Origin: Yersinia bercovieri ATCC 43970
GTDB taxonomy: Bacteria; Pseudomonadota; Gammaproteobacteria; Enterobacterales; Enterobacteriaceae
Assembly: GCF_013282745.1 (NCBI RefSeq)
Contig: NZ_CP054044.1
Coordinates: forward strand, 3,038,001 to 3,102,000
Direction: 5' to 3'
Length of the DNA: 64,000 nt
Below, piece after piece: positions 47,439 through 56,567 of this stretch (the first letter of the stretch is position 1; every line of letters starts with the position of its first letter). A program made the position numbers and the translations under genes. The notes under the pieces were generated by a model. The model had not been told where the DNA came from. It made no database searches and saw nothing but the letters and a program-made list of their open reading frames with translations.

Positions 47439-48341
47439 ATGAAATATATCGTGCTAATTGTTTTTATCCTCTGTGTCGCCTATGTACATTTCCGAGGGAA
47501 GAGACGTTACAAATTCTGGCGGCAACTTTCAGACCACTCGACATTTGTCTCACCCATTAATGTGTTTATGTACTTATTTTCACGCGTTCCCACCACCCCC
47601 TATCTAAAGCAGGATCTTTTCCCCGAGCTTGCCATCCTGCGCGAAAACTGGCCTCAAATCAGGGAGGAGGGCAAAGGACTGATGGCTATCCAGCAGATAA
47701 AAGCATCGGATAAATATAATGATGCGGGTTTTAACTCTTTCTTTAAAACGGGCTGGAAACGGTTTTATCTGAAATGGTACGAAGATAGCCACCCATCGGC
47801 GATGACACTCTGCCCGCACACCACGTCATTATTACGTGAGTTGCCATCAGTGAAAGCGGCGATGTTTGCTGAATTACCGGATGGCAGCCGTTTACCCAGA
47901 CATCGTGACCCTTATGCCGGCTCCCTGCGTTACCATTTGGGCTTAATGACCCCGAATGACGATCGCTGTTTTATTGATGTTGATGGAACAACTTACAGTT
48001 GGCGCGACGGCGAGGGGATCTTATTTGATGAAACCTATATTCACTATGCCGAAAATCAAAGCGGGCAGAACCGGCTTATTCTATTTTGTGATATTGAGCG
48101 CCCGATGCGCTACCGCTGGGCGCAATGGGTTAACCACTGGTTAGGGCGTCATCTGATGAGTGCTGCCACGGCACCTAATGAAGAGGGGGATCGTACCGGT
48201 GGCGTGAACCGGATGTTTAAATACATCTACGCGGTGCGCAAAGTGGGTAAGCGGCTGAAAGCCTGGAATCGCCGAATTTACTATCTGATCAAATGGCTAT
48301 TATTTGGTGGTATCGCCGCACTGATTTTTTATGCGCTGTAA
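47439..48341 (+). CDS. lpxO: Lipid A 2-hydroxylase LpxO (Fe(II)/2-oxoglutarate dioxygenase)
   Basis: 300 residues. A membrane helix at 1-18 anchors the enzyme at the inner membrane, and a second hydrophobic segment is at the C terminus. The aspartyl/asparaginyl hydroxylase domain has the iron ligands His155 and Asp157 (RHRDPYAGSLRYHLGL) and His202 (DETYIHYAENQS), with Arg212 for 2-oxoglutarate. LpxO hydroxylates the secondary myristate of lipid A in Salmonella. Resemblance to LpxO is strong, but the target acyl chain here is inferred. Confidence 0.88.
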   Translation: MKYIVLIVFILCVAYVHFRGKRRYKFWRQLSDHSTFVSPINVFMYLFSRVPTTPYLKQDLFPELAILRENWPQIREEGKGLMAIQQIKASDKYNDAGFNSFFKTGWKRFYLKWYEDSHPSAMTLCPHTTSLLRELPSVKAAMFAELPDGSRLPRHRDPYAGSLRYHLGLMTPNDDRCFIDVDGTTYSWRDGEGILFDETYIHYAENQSGQNRLILFCDIERPMRYRWAQWVNHWLGRHLMSAATAPNEEGDRTGGVNRMFKYIYAVRKVGKRLKAWNRRIYYLIKWLLFGGIAALIFYAL

Positions 48342-48423
48342 AACCGGGTTGGTAAAGAGGCCAGATAAGCAGCTCTTCGTTTTGATAAATAAGAGAAGTC
48401 ATTTGATAAAAAAGAGAAGCAAA

Positions 48424-48453
48424 AAGCCCGCTTAAGTTTCCTTAAGCGGGCTT
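48424..48453 (-). terminator. Intrinsic terminator of tRNA-Asn copy 3
   Basis: The same 13-bp stem and 4-base loop as for copies 1 and 2, with a T-rich tract on the minus strand. It may also stop lpxO transcription from the other side. Confidence 0.88.
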
Positions 48454-48461
48454 CTCTAATT

Positions 48462-48537
48462 TGGCTCCTCTGACTGGACTCGAACCAGTGACATACGGAT
48501 TAACAGTCCGCCGTTCTACCGACTGAACTACAGAGGA
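48462..48537 (-). tRNA. tRNA-Asn (anticodon GTT), copy 3
   Basis: The 76-base sequence is identical to copies 1 and 2, with encoded CCA. Upstream (48538 on) the flank has diverged, but a promoter remains. It lies between lpxO and mtfA; in E. coli an asn tRNA also lies beside mtfA. Confidence 0.97.
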
Positions 48538-48555
48538 ATCGTGTGAACGGGGCGC

Positions 48556-48584
48556 ATGATATCTGGCATGTCTGATGCTGTCAA
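48556..48584 (-). promoter_or_regulatory. Sigma-70 promoter of tRNA-Asn copy 3
   Basis: On the minus strand TTGACA (48579-48584), 17 bases, TATCAT (48556-48561). It is displaced in sequence but equivalent to the promoters of copies 1 and 2. Confidence 0.82.
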
Positions 48585-48643
48585 CGTTAAATGAGTGCAT
48601 TTAGCGCGACTGCTCAGATGCTGAGCAATTGCGACAAATGGCG

Positions 48644-49414
48644 CTACTGCTTTTCCCAGCGTTTCAGTCTGGCCAGTGGGTCCTGACGATAGAACGCGCA
48701 AAAATGTTGATAAACAGCAGGGAAGCGGCCCTCCAGCAACTCAGGCGCACTGAAAAAATATTCAGATAACACGGCAAAACACTCCGCCGGGTCACTGGCG
48801 GCATAAGCATCCATGCTGGCGGCCTCGACACCGACCATATCTATCTCATCTTGAATATTATCCATCGCCTGATGCAGGTCATACTCCCACGAAGCGACAT
48901 CCCGCATAGCAATGGGCGGCACACCGTTTGAGTTGCCACCATTACGCATATCCAACTTATGCGCGGCTTCGTGAATGACTAAATTAAAGCCTGATAAATC
49001 AAATGAGTCCTGGACATCTTGCCAGTTCAGGACAATCGGCCCCTGTTCCCAGCTCTGGCCGGATTGTACTGATTGACCCGAATGTACCAGGCCGAGGTCA
49101 TCTTGCCACTCATCCTCAACCACAAAAGGCGAAGGATAAATGAGCACCTCATGAAAGCCATCTAGCCATTTAGCGCCCAGTTCCATGACGGGCAGTGCAA
49201 ACAGCAGCGTAAGACGAGCTTGCATCAGAGGGGTTAATACCAACCCCTGCAACGGAACAAGCCGTTTTTGTTGTAGCAGATGACTCGCCACAGAGACCAG
49301 GCGCTCTTGCTCCTGCTCATTCAACGGCGCTAACAAGGGGATATCCAGGGCTTCGCGCCACTGTGCAAGTATCTCCGCTTGCGGTTGATTTGCTTTCCAC
49401 AGCCACTTAATCAT
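48644..49414 (-). CDS. mtfA: Mlc titration factor / zinc peptidase MtfA
   Basis: 256 residues. It has the zinc-metallopeptidase motif HEAAH (148-152) with [22 protein letters not shown] downstream supplying a further ligand. In E. coli MtfA (YeeI) binds the repressor Mlc and so relieves repression of ptsG, the glucose PTS gene. ATG 49414 (MIKWLWK) matches the E. coli start; an upstream in-frame codon is rejected. Confidence 0.93.
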   Translation of the reverse strand: MIKWLWKANQPQAEILAQWREALDIPLLAPLNEQEQERLVSVASHLLQQKRLVPLQGLVLTPLMQARLTLLFALPVMELGAKWLDGFHEVLIYPSPFVVEDEWQDDLGLVHSGQSVQSGQSWEQGPIVLNWQDVQDSFDLSGFNLVIHEAAHKLDMRNGGNSNGVPPIAMRDVASWEYDLHQAMDNIQDEIDMVGVEAASMDAYAASDPAECFAVLSEYFFSAPELLEGRFPAVYQHFCAFYRQDPLARLKRWEKQ

Positions 49415-50214
49415 CAGGTTGCTCACAAAGTGATCATTCGAACGTCTAAAGCAGGGAGGTGTTGTTGTAAACATGCCGCAAAAGGGGCCATGTTCGCAAC
49501 CCTTTCATGGAGAGAGACATGAGCGGTTGAAAAGGCCGCCTCGAAAACACCCGAGGAGATATTCTTTCAGCGGAGGGAAACCCCTCGCACTCTGCCATTA
49601 TTCAAGCACTTATAGAAAAAAAATTCAGCGATCCTTATCACACTAAGTTTGCCTGGTTAGGGGATAAATCCGCGTGATCTTTTATCACCATCAGATGGGA
49701 TGTCTCACCGGATGCGATAAAACATTTATTGAAATGGGCATCAATGAGCATCACTTTATTTTTGAGGTGCCTACATCGAACCTAAGATAATAATCCATTA
49801 AGAATTGCCATAATATAAAATAATAAAATGTGGAGTATAAATGGGGATTTTGTCAGCAAGGTGCTGATTCAATATGCTTATTGTGGAATTACAAATTTCA
49901 AGGTTATCTTTTAATAAAATAAATTGATCAATAAATCTACTATTTAATTGTCATGTAGTTAGTGAGGTAATTATTTTTTGGATAAATAAAACCCGCGTAG
50001 GACGGTAAATAACCGCGACGTAGGAATATTCCCACACAAGATCGACATCTTATCTTATATACAAGGAAACTCTTAAATCGTCTAATAACTTCATTGTTAA
50101 TTAATTCATATATTTTCTGCATTAACAGATAATAAATGAAATTAAGCCGCAGGCGTCAGCCTATAGGTCGATTAAGTATCGAAATACGATACATTTCATA
50201 TCAGGATTATTAAA
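49415..50214. other. 800-base AT-rich region upstream of the second fimbrial operon
   Basis: No convincing gene. Bases after about 49770 are strongly A+T-rich, typical of fimbrial control regions. A 60-codon minus-strand frame at 49940-50122 lacks a start site or a recognisable product. AGGA at 50202-50205 serves the pilin ATG at 50215. Confidence 0.45.
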
Positions 50215-50853
50215 ATGAAAAAGCAACTGGCCCAAATTACCGTACTCTCCTCTTTAATTTTTGGTATTAATGCTGCCAATGCAGACGCACCTACTGCGGA
50301 ATTAAAAGTAGTAGGTAGCTTGACAGTGCCAAGCTGCACCATCGTTGCGCCAGATGACGGCGTATATGACTTTGGTAACCTATCTTCATCTTTAGTTAAA
50401 TCAGGCACCGCCACGACTGCCTTGACGCCAATAACTAAACATTGGACGGTAAACTGTGATGCAGAAACTTATCTAAACTTTACCCCCATTGATAACCGCA
50501 CGGCTTCTGCAAGTGTTGCAGGTACAACTAACTTCGGATTGGGTAACGTGAATGGCACTGGTAAAATCGGTTATTACAATGCGCAGATGAAGAATGGTAC
50601 TGTGGACGGTAAAGTCTCTAATGTGTTCTCCTCCGCCACCACCACCTTTGCAGCGGCCACCACCGCTAACCTGACAACAGGTTTACGCACCGGTTGGTCT
50701 TCTGCAGCCAATACCCAAAGTGTCGGCAAAGTGTTTACCGCTGACATTACAGTAAGCCCGATTCTGGCAGGAACCACCACCATGGGCGGGCCGATCACTG
50801 AAGATGCAGAGATCGACGGCTCAATGACGATGAACTTCGCCTTTGGTATCTAG
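50215..50853 (+). CDS. Fimbrial subunit-like protein of the DUF1120/GltF type
   Basis: 212 residues. A signal peptide ends ANA-DA near residue 23. The mature chain starts with ELKVVGSLTVPSCTIVAPDDGVYDFGNL and has two cysteines (SCTI and NCDA). This pattern resembles the DUF1120 proteins found with E. coli chaperone-usher clusters (GltF/YhcF type) more than FimA pilins. It is first in a three-gene operon (subunit, usher, chaperone) and is separated from the usher by a strong stem-loop. It probably forms the main surface structure (inference). Confidence 0.78.
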   Translation: MKKQLAQITVLSSLIFGINAANADAPTAELKVVGSLTVPSCTIVAPDDGVYDFGNLSSSLVKSGTATTALTPITKHWTVNCDAETYLNFTPIDNRTASASVAGTTNFGLGNVNGTGKIGYYNAQMKNGTVDGKVSNVFSSATTTFAAATTANLTTGLRTGWSSAANTQSVGKVFTADITVSPILAGTTTMGGPITEDAEIDGSMTMNFAFGI

Positions 50854-50873
50854 TCCTTGCCTACCTAACGATA

Positions 50874-50910
50874 GAGATATAGGGGCAGAATTTATCCGCC
50901 CCTATATCTC
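50874..50910 (+). promoter_or_regulatory. 13-bp stem-loop between pilin and usher genes
   Basis: Perfect inverted repeat GAGATATAGGGGC (50874-50886) / GCCCCTATATCTC (50898-50910) with an 11-base loop, 20 bases past the pilin stop, followed by AAATTGAAATTCTCTTTT. It is probably a partial terminator or 3' stabiliser giving excess pilin over usher. Confidence 0.8.
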
Positions 50911-51110
50911 AAATTGAAATTCTCTTTTGCCATTTAGCTGATGAAGTTTGCATATACACAGGGTTTTTTTGGTTAAATCGTCTTGTGTTTTTTATTCAAG
51001 AAACGAACAGAAGAGACTAAACCGAGAGTGATATTCGATATCTTGATAATGTTTGTCTGTACCATCCATTAATAAAACTTATTTCTTCATCTTATTTTCG
51101 GGGCGCTATT

Positions 51111-53489
51111 TTGTTTGCCTGTCGTATTTCGTTCCCGCTTATCGCGTTTATATTGTCTCTTTTTCCCGTTGCGGCTCTCTCCGCGACTAAAGAGGGGGCA
51201 GTGGCGTTTGATATAAAAACATTGGAAGGTTTGGGCTTCTCAGCGAAATTAGCTGAATTTTTCAGTACACAGGATAAATTTTTACCGGGTCAGCATGATG
51301 TCACCATTATTATCAATGCCAATAAAACCTACTCTGTCACCGCGACGTTTGATGGTGAAGGCAAATTATGTGCGGATAAACAGTTATTGATGGGACTGAA
51401 GTTACGCCATAAAAACAGTGATAATGGTTGCGAAAATATTGACACATTATGGCCTGGGGTGACTGTTAAGCTATTTCCCGGCCAATTTCGGGTGGAAATG
51501 ACATTACCGCAAGAAGCTTTTGATCCTGAAATGGAAGGCAGTGATTACCAACAGGGTGGTCACGCATTATTGCTTAACTATAACTTATTTGGTCAGCGCT
51601 TCGAGAGCAACAACGATAGCCTCAATCTGTTTCAAGGACAATTTGAGCCGGGTATCAACGTTAATAACTGGGTACTGCGAAACCGTGGCGCCTACACTTA
51701 TAACCAAGGAATCAACAGTTACGACAATCAGGAAACTTACGCATTGCGTGCTGTGGAGTCATTAAAATCTGTTGTGCAACTGGGTGAATTTGCTCTGGTC
51801 GGCGATACATATTCTGGTCTGCCAGTCGCGGGTGTTCAGTTATATTCCGATAATGCTCAGTTGAATAATACGCAGCTCACGGTGCCAATTGAAGGGATAG
51901 CGAATAGCAATGCCACTATTGAAATCCGTCAGCGTGGGCGAGTTATTTACCGAACTGTTGTCGCGCCAGGGCCATTTTCGCTATCTAATATCAGTAACTT
52001 TTCCAGTGGCGTCGTGACTGACGTCGATATAATTGAAGACGATGGTACACGGCAGCATTTCACCGTATCCAATGCTCTTGACCCGAATTTTGAGCAGCAG
52101 GCCGCCACACACCAATTGGCGATAGGTCGCTATCGGAATACGTTGCTTGATGATAAAGGTCAGTCGCCACTCTTGGTTTCGGGCGAAATATCGTTTAACC
52201 CGGCGAACTCTTTTCGTATGACGTCTGCCGGACTAATTTCTACTGATTATCAGAATATCAGTGTGCAAAACCTTTATAGCGATTTAGCTAATGGCTGGTT
52301 TTCAGCGGCGGCAAGTTATACCAATACCCAGGATGCGGGTCAGGGATATCAGTTTATGTTGCAGAACCAACTGGCAATGACTGGCAATTTAAGTGCTTCA
52401 TTATCGACGGTATACAATTCAGCTAATTACTGGTCGCCGGATAATGCCCTGAGCAGTAACAATAATCTGCAGGACTTAATATACGGGAAATTACAAAATT
52501 CCACCTCGGCAGCCGTAACATGGGCGCATCCGCGGTGGGGCGCATTCTCCTATGTGCTGTCTAATAATAGCTATTATCAGGCGGCCGACACTGTTTCCCA
52601 AACTTTTTCTGCGAGCGAGCAATTTGGCCGGGTGACTACGACGCTGAGTTTCCAATCTACCTCGCAGGGGCAGAGTGCAATCTATGTTGGTATTAACCTA
52701 CCATTAGGTCAAGGGTCACTCAGTGGGCGAATGCAGCGCGCCAATGGCAATATGACATTAGGCAGCACTTATCAGGGGCGCTGGGATGACAATAAAGGGT
52801 ACTCAGTGGGGATAACTGGCAGTGATAGACAACGTCGTATTAATGGTGCGTTGAATATAAAAACGGCCTATTCACAACTGGCTAGTGGGGTATCTCAGGC
52901 GACAAATAATAGCCGCTCAGCATACCTTTCATTAAGTGGATCAGTGGCTTATGCGAATGACACCTTTGCTACTTCAGCATCGGCGATTGGCGATACCTTT
53001 GCTGTGGTGAGTGTCCCTCATCAATCTAACTTGCGTGTTTCTTCGCCTGGTAGTGGTATGGCGATTACCGATTATGCCGGGACGGCACTGCTGCCATCAG
53101 TCATGCCTTATACGGTATCGAAAGCACAAATAAGTACCAAAACATTGCCATTGAATATCCGTCTTAATAGCACCAGTGCTGAACTGAGGGTGACACGTGG
53201 CACTGTGGCAACCCGCTATTTTGAGGCGACAGAGACTCGCCAGTTGTTGCTGACTATTCGTGACAGCCAGGGTGAGATGATGCCGGTAGGTGCCAACGTG
53301 CTTGATGAAAAGGGTAACTTTCTGGGTACTATTATCGGCGATGGTAACTTTATGCTGGAAAACAGAGCAATTGGTATCATGTTACGCATAAAACCGGCTA
53401 ATAGCAGTGAGTGCGTAGTGAATTATGCAGAACCGGATAAGTTTGATCCGGATACGTTGTATGAAGTTGCCGACGCGGTATGTCATTAA
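51111..53489 (+). CDS. Outer membrane fimbrial usher, second operon
   Basis: 792 residues. A signal peptide ends LSA near residue 24. The N-terminal domain is followed by VAGVQLYSDNAQL, VIYRTVVAPGPFSLSNI and a barrel region. The C-terminal domain has ECVVNYAEPD and a final VADAVCH with paired cysteines. It is shorter than and distant from the usher at 18604-21210, so it is another usher clade. The start is TTG 51111 with GGGG upstream; no better start is seen. Confidence 0.9.
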   Translation: MFACRISFPLIAFILSLFPVAALSATKEGAVAFDIKTLEGLGFSAKLAEFFSTQDKFLPGQHDVTIIINANKTYSVTATFDGEGKLCADKQLLMGLKLRHKNSDNGCENIDTLWPGVTVKLFPGQFRVEMTLPQEAFDPEMEGSDYQQGGHALLLNYNLFGQRFESNNDSLNLFQGQFEPGINVNNWVLRNRGAYTYNQGINSYDNQETYALRAVESLKSVVQLGEFALVGDTYSGLPVAGVQLYSDNAQLNNTQLTVPIEGIANSNATIEIRQRGRVIYRTVVAPGPFSLSNISNFSSGVVTDVDIIEDDGTRQHFTVSNALDPNFEQQAATHQLAIGRYRNTLLDDKGQSPLLVSGEISFNPANSFRMTSAGLISTDYQNISVQNLYSDLANGWFSAAASYTNTQDAGQGYQFMLQNQLAMTGNLSASLSTVYNSANYWSPDNALSSNNNLQDLIYGKLQNSTSAAVTWAHPRWGAFSYVLSNNSYYQAADTVSQTFSASEQFGRVTTTLSFQSTSQGQSAIYVGINLPLGQGSLSGRMQRANGNMTLGSTYQGRWDDNKGYSVGITGSDRQRRINGALNIKTAYSQLASGVSQATNNSRSAYLSLSGSVAYANDTFATSASAIGDTFAVVSVPHQSNLRVSSPGSGMAITDYAGTALLPSVMPYTVSKAQISTKTLPLNIRLNSTSAELRVTRGTVATRYFEATETRQLLLTIRDSQGEMMPVGANVLDEKGNFLGTIIGDGNFMLENRAIGIMLRIKPANSSECVVNYAEPDKFDPDTLYEVADAVCH

Positions 53490-53540
53490 ATTTAAAAATA
53501 GTCAGATACTCAGTAAATACTTTTTAAAATAGGATCTATT

Positions 53541-54284
53541 ATGCAAAATACAATGGTTAGCTACCGCAGAGTGAGTATAGTGACTGGATGCTTCCATATC
53601 TTCAAACGTTTTAATTCGCTACTTATTTTGAGTTTGCTGGCTCTGTTAACTTGCTGGAGCATCACCTCTTATGCTTCATTCAAATTAGAGAGCACGACGG
53701 TTATTTTGAAAGAAGGTGAGGGGCGCACCAGTTTTACCATCGATAATACCTCCGCTAACCCGATATTATTGGTCACTAAATTGGTTGATTTAGATGGCAA
53801 AAATCTTAGCAAGCAGATTTTGATTTCGCCGCCAGTGGCACGCATTGATGCCGGGCAAAGCCAGCAGGTTAACTTTGTGCTGAAAAAAGGTACGGCTCTT
53901 AATACTGAAGTGCTGTTAAAAGCCTCATTTGAGGGTGTTGAACAGGTTCCGGGCAATGCGACCGTGATGCCAATCCGCCAGGAGATTGGTTTTCTGATCC
54001 AGCCGAATGCGGTGCCACAGATTAAAACACCATGGCAGGAGCTACTCCTCTCAACCTCAGGCAACAATTTAATCATTAAGAACCCAAGCAAACATGTGGT
54101 TCGCCTTGGGCCACAGGTGATTTTAGTGCCGGGTAATGAAGTTGTTGCGTTGGGAAACCCCTATATTATGCCTGGAGCCACTAAGCAGTTTGCGATTAAA
54201 TCAGCGCCAACATCCGTTAAAGTCACACCACTGAGCCGATATGGATTTGTGCAAGCTGAAGTAACAGTTCCTATTACACGCTAG
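53541..54284 (+). CDS. Periplasmic fimbrial chaperone, second operon
   Basis: 247 residues. A long N-terminal leader with a hydrophobic segment at about 25-43 ends near SYA. An immunoglobulin-like domain begins FKLESTTVILKEGEGRTSFTIDNT. Later parts (IRQEIGFLIQPNA, NLIIKNPSKHVVRLGP) resemble the shorter-loop chaperones that pair with DUF1120 subunits. It is the last gene of the operon; no adhesin gene follows. Confidence 0.87.
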   Translation: MQNTMVSYRRVSIVTGCFHIFKRFNSLLILSLLALLTCWSITSYASFKLESTTVILKEGEGRTSFTIDNTSANPILLVTKLVDLDGKNLSKQILISPPVARIDAGQSQQVNFVLKKGTALNTEVLLKASFEGVEQVPGNATVMPIRQEIGFLIQPNAVPQIKTPWQELLLSTSGNNLIIKNPSKHVVRLGPQVILVPGNEVVALGNPYIMPGATKQFAIKSAPTSVKVTPLSRYGFVQAEVTVPITR

Positions 54285-54316
54285 TAGCCTATTACGGCAG
54301 AGAATAAATATTAAAG

Positions 54317-54334
54317 GCGGCTGGCAATGGCCGC
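54317..54334 (+). terminator. Terminator shared by the second fimbrial operon and the small minus-strand gene
   Basis: GCGGC (54317-54321) pairs with GCCGC (54330-54334). TTGTTTATTTT follows on the + strand, and CTTTAATATTT follows on the minus strand, so it can work both ways. Confidence 0.7.
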
Positions 54335-54364
54335 TTGTTTATTTTGAGAAGAGAGCTAAATAGG

Positions 54365-54457
54365 CTAGCTCTCTTTTTTCTTACCAAAAATCTTCAGTAG
54401 TGCGCCAACGGCACAACCAATAACCACACCTAAAATTACCCACTCAGTAAATGACAT
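54365..54457 (-). CDS. 30-residue single-span membrane protein
   Basis: The peptide begins MSFTEWVILGVVIGCAVG and ends KIFGKKKES: a short acidic start, one hydrophobic helix of about 18 residues with GxxxG-like glycines, and a positive tail, predicting N-out/C-in topology. ATG 54457 has AAGGT eight bases upstream, and a near-consensus promoter lies at 54486-54513, so the unit looks complete with the terminator at 54317-54334. It could be a small regulatory membrane peptide or a type I toxin; I recognise no family. Confidence 0.65.
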   Translation of the reverse strand: MSFTEWVILGVVIGCAVGALLKIFGKKKES

Positions 54458-54485
54458 AATCAGACCTTTTCATTTGTTTGGCCTG

Positions 54486-54513
54486 ATTATATAAATTATT
54501 CTCCGTTTGTCCA
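54486..54513 (-). promoter_or_regulatory. Sigma-70 promoter of the 30-residue membrane protein gene
   Basis: TGGACA (54508-54513, one mismatch to -35), a 16-base spacer and a perfect TATAAT (54486-54491) on the minus strand, 28 bases before the ATG. Confidence 0.7.
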
Positions 54514-54629
54514 TGCCAGACCCAATTAGCTGTTTTGCTGTTTATTGCTTTCACACATGGTGAGGTTCGCTATCGTCGACCATACTCGTTGTGGAAAAAT
54601 ATTCGTAGTTTTAATAAGGATATAAAATT

Positions 54630-55955
54630 ATGACAATAGCAATAAATCGTATGCGGTTATCCACCATGGCCTTAATGCTCGCTAGCTTCGCGATCAATGC
54701 TGCACCTATTGCTGCACCCGTGACCGGTTACACTTTGGAGCGAGTGGTTATCTTGAGTCGCCATGGTGTTCGTTCGCCGACTAAACAAACACAGTTAATG
54801 AATGATGTGACACCCGATAAGTGGCCACAATGGCCAGTTCAAGCTGGCTATCTAACCCCCAGAGGCGCGCAATTAGTGACACTGATGGGGGGCTTTTATG
54901 GTGATTATTTCCGCAGTCAAGGGTTACTCCCAGCAGGGTGCCCGGCAGATGGAGCCATTTATGCGCAAGCCGATGTTGATCAGCGAACTCGCTTAACGGG
55001 GCAAGCATTCCTTGATGGTATAGCGCCGGGTTGTGGCCTAAAGGTGCATTATCAGGCTGATTTGAAAAAGGTCGATCCGCTGTTTCATCCTGTAGAAGCA
55101 GGTGTGTGTAAGTTAGATTCGGCACAAAGCCAACAGGCAATTGAGGCGCGACTGGGGGGGCCATTAAGTGAACTTAGCCAGCGCTATGCTAAGCCATTTG
55201 CCCAGATGGGCGAGATCCTAAACTTCGCCGCTTCACCCTACTGCAACTCACTACAGCAGCAAGGAAAAACTTGCGATTTTGCCACCTTTGCTGCCAATGA
55301 AGTTAAGGTGAATAAGCAGGGGACAAAGGTCTCGCTCAGTGGGCCGCTGGCATTATCATCCACGTTGGGTGAAATCTTCTTGCTGCAAAATTCGCAAGGG
55401 ATGCCGGATGTTGCCTGGAATCGGTTAAGTGGAGCAGAGAATTGGGTTTCATTATTATCGCTACATAATGCGCAATTTGATTTGATGGCCAAAACACCTT
55501 ATATCGCCCGTCATAAGGGAACACCGTTGTTGCAACAGATCGACACGGCGCTAGTACTTCAGCGGGATGGTCAAGGGCAAACACTGCCATTATCCGCGCA
55601 AACCAAACTCCTTTTCCTTGGTGGTCATGATACCAATATTGCTAATGTTGCGGGTATGCTGGGAGCTAACTGGCAACTACCGCAACAGCCTGATAATACC
55701 CCGCCGGGCGGAGGGTTGGTGTTTGAGCTATGGCAGAATCCAGATAACCATCAGCAATATGTTGCGGTTAAGATGTTCTACCAAACGATGGATCAATTAC
55801 GGAATAGCGAAAAATTAGATCTGAAAATTCATCCAGCCGGTATTGTTGCCATTGAGATAGCTGGTTGTGAGAACAATGGGGCAGATAAACTTTGCCAGCT
55901 TGATACCTTCCAAAAGAGAGTGGCTCAGATTATTGAACCTGCATGTCATATTTAA
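54630..55955 (+). CDS. appA: Periplasmic acid phosphatase / 6-phytase AppA
   Basis: 441 residues, the length reported for Yersinia phytases. A signal peptide ends near NAA (residue 25). The histidine acid phosphatase signature RHGVRSPT has the nucleophile His45, and the proton donor pair is HD in GGHDTNIA near residue 336. Six to eight cysteines fit the disulphide-rich fold. It releases phosphate from phytate or other phosphomonoesters at acid pH in the periplasm. AAGGA precedes the ATG. It is a single-gene unit with a hairpin after it. Confidence 0.95.
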   Translation: MTIAINRMRLSTMALMLASFAINAAPIAAPVTGYTLERVVILSRHGVRSPTKQTQLMNDVTPDKWPQWPVQAGYLTPRGAQLVTLMGGFYGDYFRSQGLLPAGCPADGAIYAQADVDQRTRLTGQAFLDGIAPGCGLKVHYQADLKKVDPLFHPVEAGVCKLDSAQSQQAIEARLGGPLSELSQRYAKPFAQMGEILNFAASPYCNSLQQQGKTCDFATFAANEVKVNKQGTKVSLSGPLALSSTLGEIFLLQNSQGMPDVAWNRLSGAENWVSLLSLHNAQFDLMAKTPYIARHKGTPLLQQIDTALVLQRDGQGQTLPLSAQTKLLFLGGHDTNIANVAGMLGANWQLPQQPDNTPPGGGLVFELWQNPDNHQQYVAVKMFYQTMDQLRNSEKLDLKIHPAGIVAIEIAGCENNGADKLCQLDTFQKRVAQIIEPACHI

Positions 55956-55963
55956 AATAGTGC

Positions 55964-55993
55964 TATCCGGCTGGTATTACTGCTAGCCGGATA
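55964..55993 (+). terminator. Hairpin after appA
   Basis: TATCCGGCT (55964-55972) / AGCCGGATA (55985-55993), beginning 9 bases after the stop; only a short AT stretch follows. Confidence 0.65.
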
Positions 55994-56060
55994 TATAACG
56001 ATTGAGTTAAAAACTTTGTGGCTATTAATCATGAAGCTGATTAGCGTTATATAAAGTAGC

Positions 56061-56095
56061 GCCGGAGTGACCCATTGATACAGATTCACTCCGGC
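56061..56095 (-). terminator. Hairpin after the 66-residue protein gene
   Basis: GCCGGAGTG (56061-56069) / CACTCCGGC (56087-56095). On the minus strand GCTACTTTATAT follows. Confidence 0.6.
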
Positions 56096-56159
56096 ATATA
56101 AGAATTGATATTAATACGGTGAGACATTAGCCTGCAAAACAGTGTAGCTCAACAAAGGA

Positions 56160-56360
56160 TTAACCCAGTCTGACTAAATCAAAAGGCACGTAACGTGCGC
56201 CGGTATGTTGTAACTCTACAACTGGCTCGCGCTCTGCTTGTACTGGGGCCAAACCATCCGCATGGATAGCTTTTGCTACATCTATTTCCCCTGTTTGCGC
56301 GACCATAACACGTTTGCCTGGGATAATTTGGTTTCTATTTCTATCATAGACTTTAACCAT
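56160..56360 (-). CDS. Conserved small protein of unknown function (66 residues)
   Basis: The protein begins MVKVYDRNRNQIIPGKRVMV and ends YVPFDLVRLG. The many beta-prone stretches and repeated V-x-V pattern suggest a small beta-barrel/SH3-like fold. It has no signal peptide or membrane segment. GGAGG lies 5 bases before ATG 56360, an ideal ribosome binding site, and a hairpin follows the gene, so it is a real gene. I do not recognise the function. It stands alone between appA and kdoO. Confidence 0.8.
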   Translation of the reverse strand: MVKVYDRNRNQIIPGKRVMVAQTGEIDVAKAIHADGLAPVQAEREPVVELQHTGARYVPFDLVRLG

Positions 56361-56567
56361 ATTAACCTCCAATGCACTAGCTATTATAACCCTTGTTTAC
56401 TTGACGCGAAAAATGATATTTATTTTTTTAGTGGGGATCAAGTGGAATAGCGAATTTTTTTCAGAAGATTAGCAGGGAATACTATTTAGCGAGGCGATTA
56501 TAACCTTATTGAGGAGCCGGCCTGGTTGCAGACTCCTGGTCGTATATACTCAGTAACAAGCTATCAG

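Noticed and set aside
15110..48537. High-pathogenicity island or prophage inserted at a tRNA-Asn
   Set aside because: No integrase, no yersiniabactin genes and no partial tRNA repeat marking an attachment site were found; each tRNA-Asn copy is complete and has its own promoter and terminator.
49940..50122. 60-codon minus-strand frame in the AT-rich region before the second fimbrial operon
   Set aside because: It has chance length for such composition and lacks a good ribosome binding site; odd residue content.
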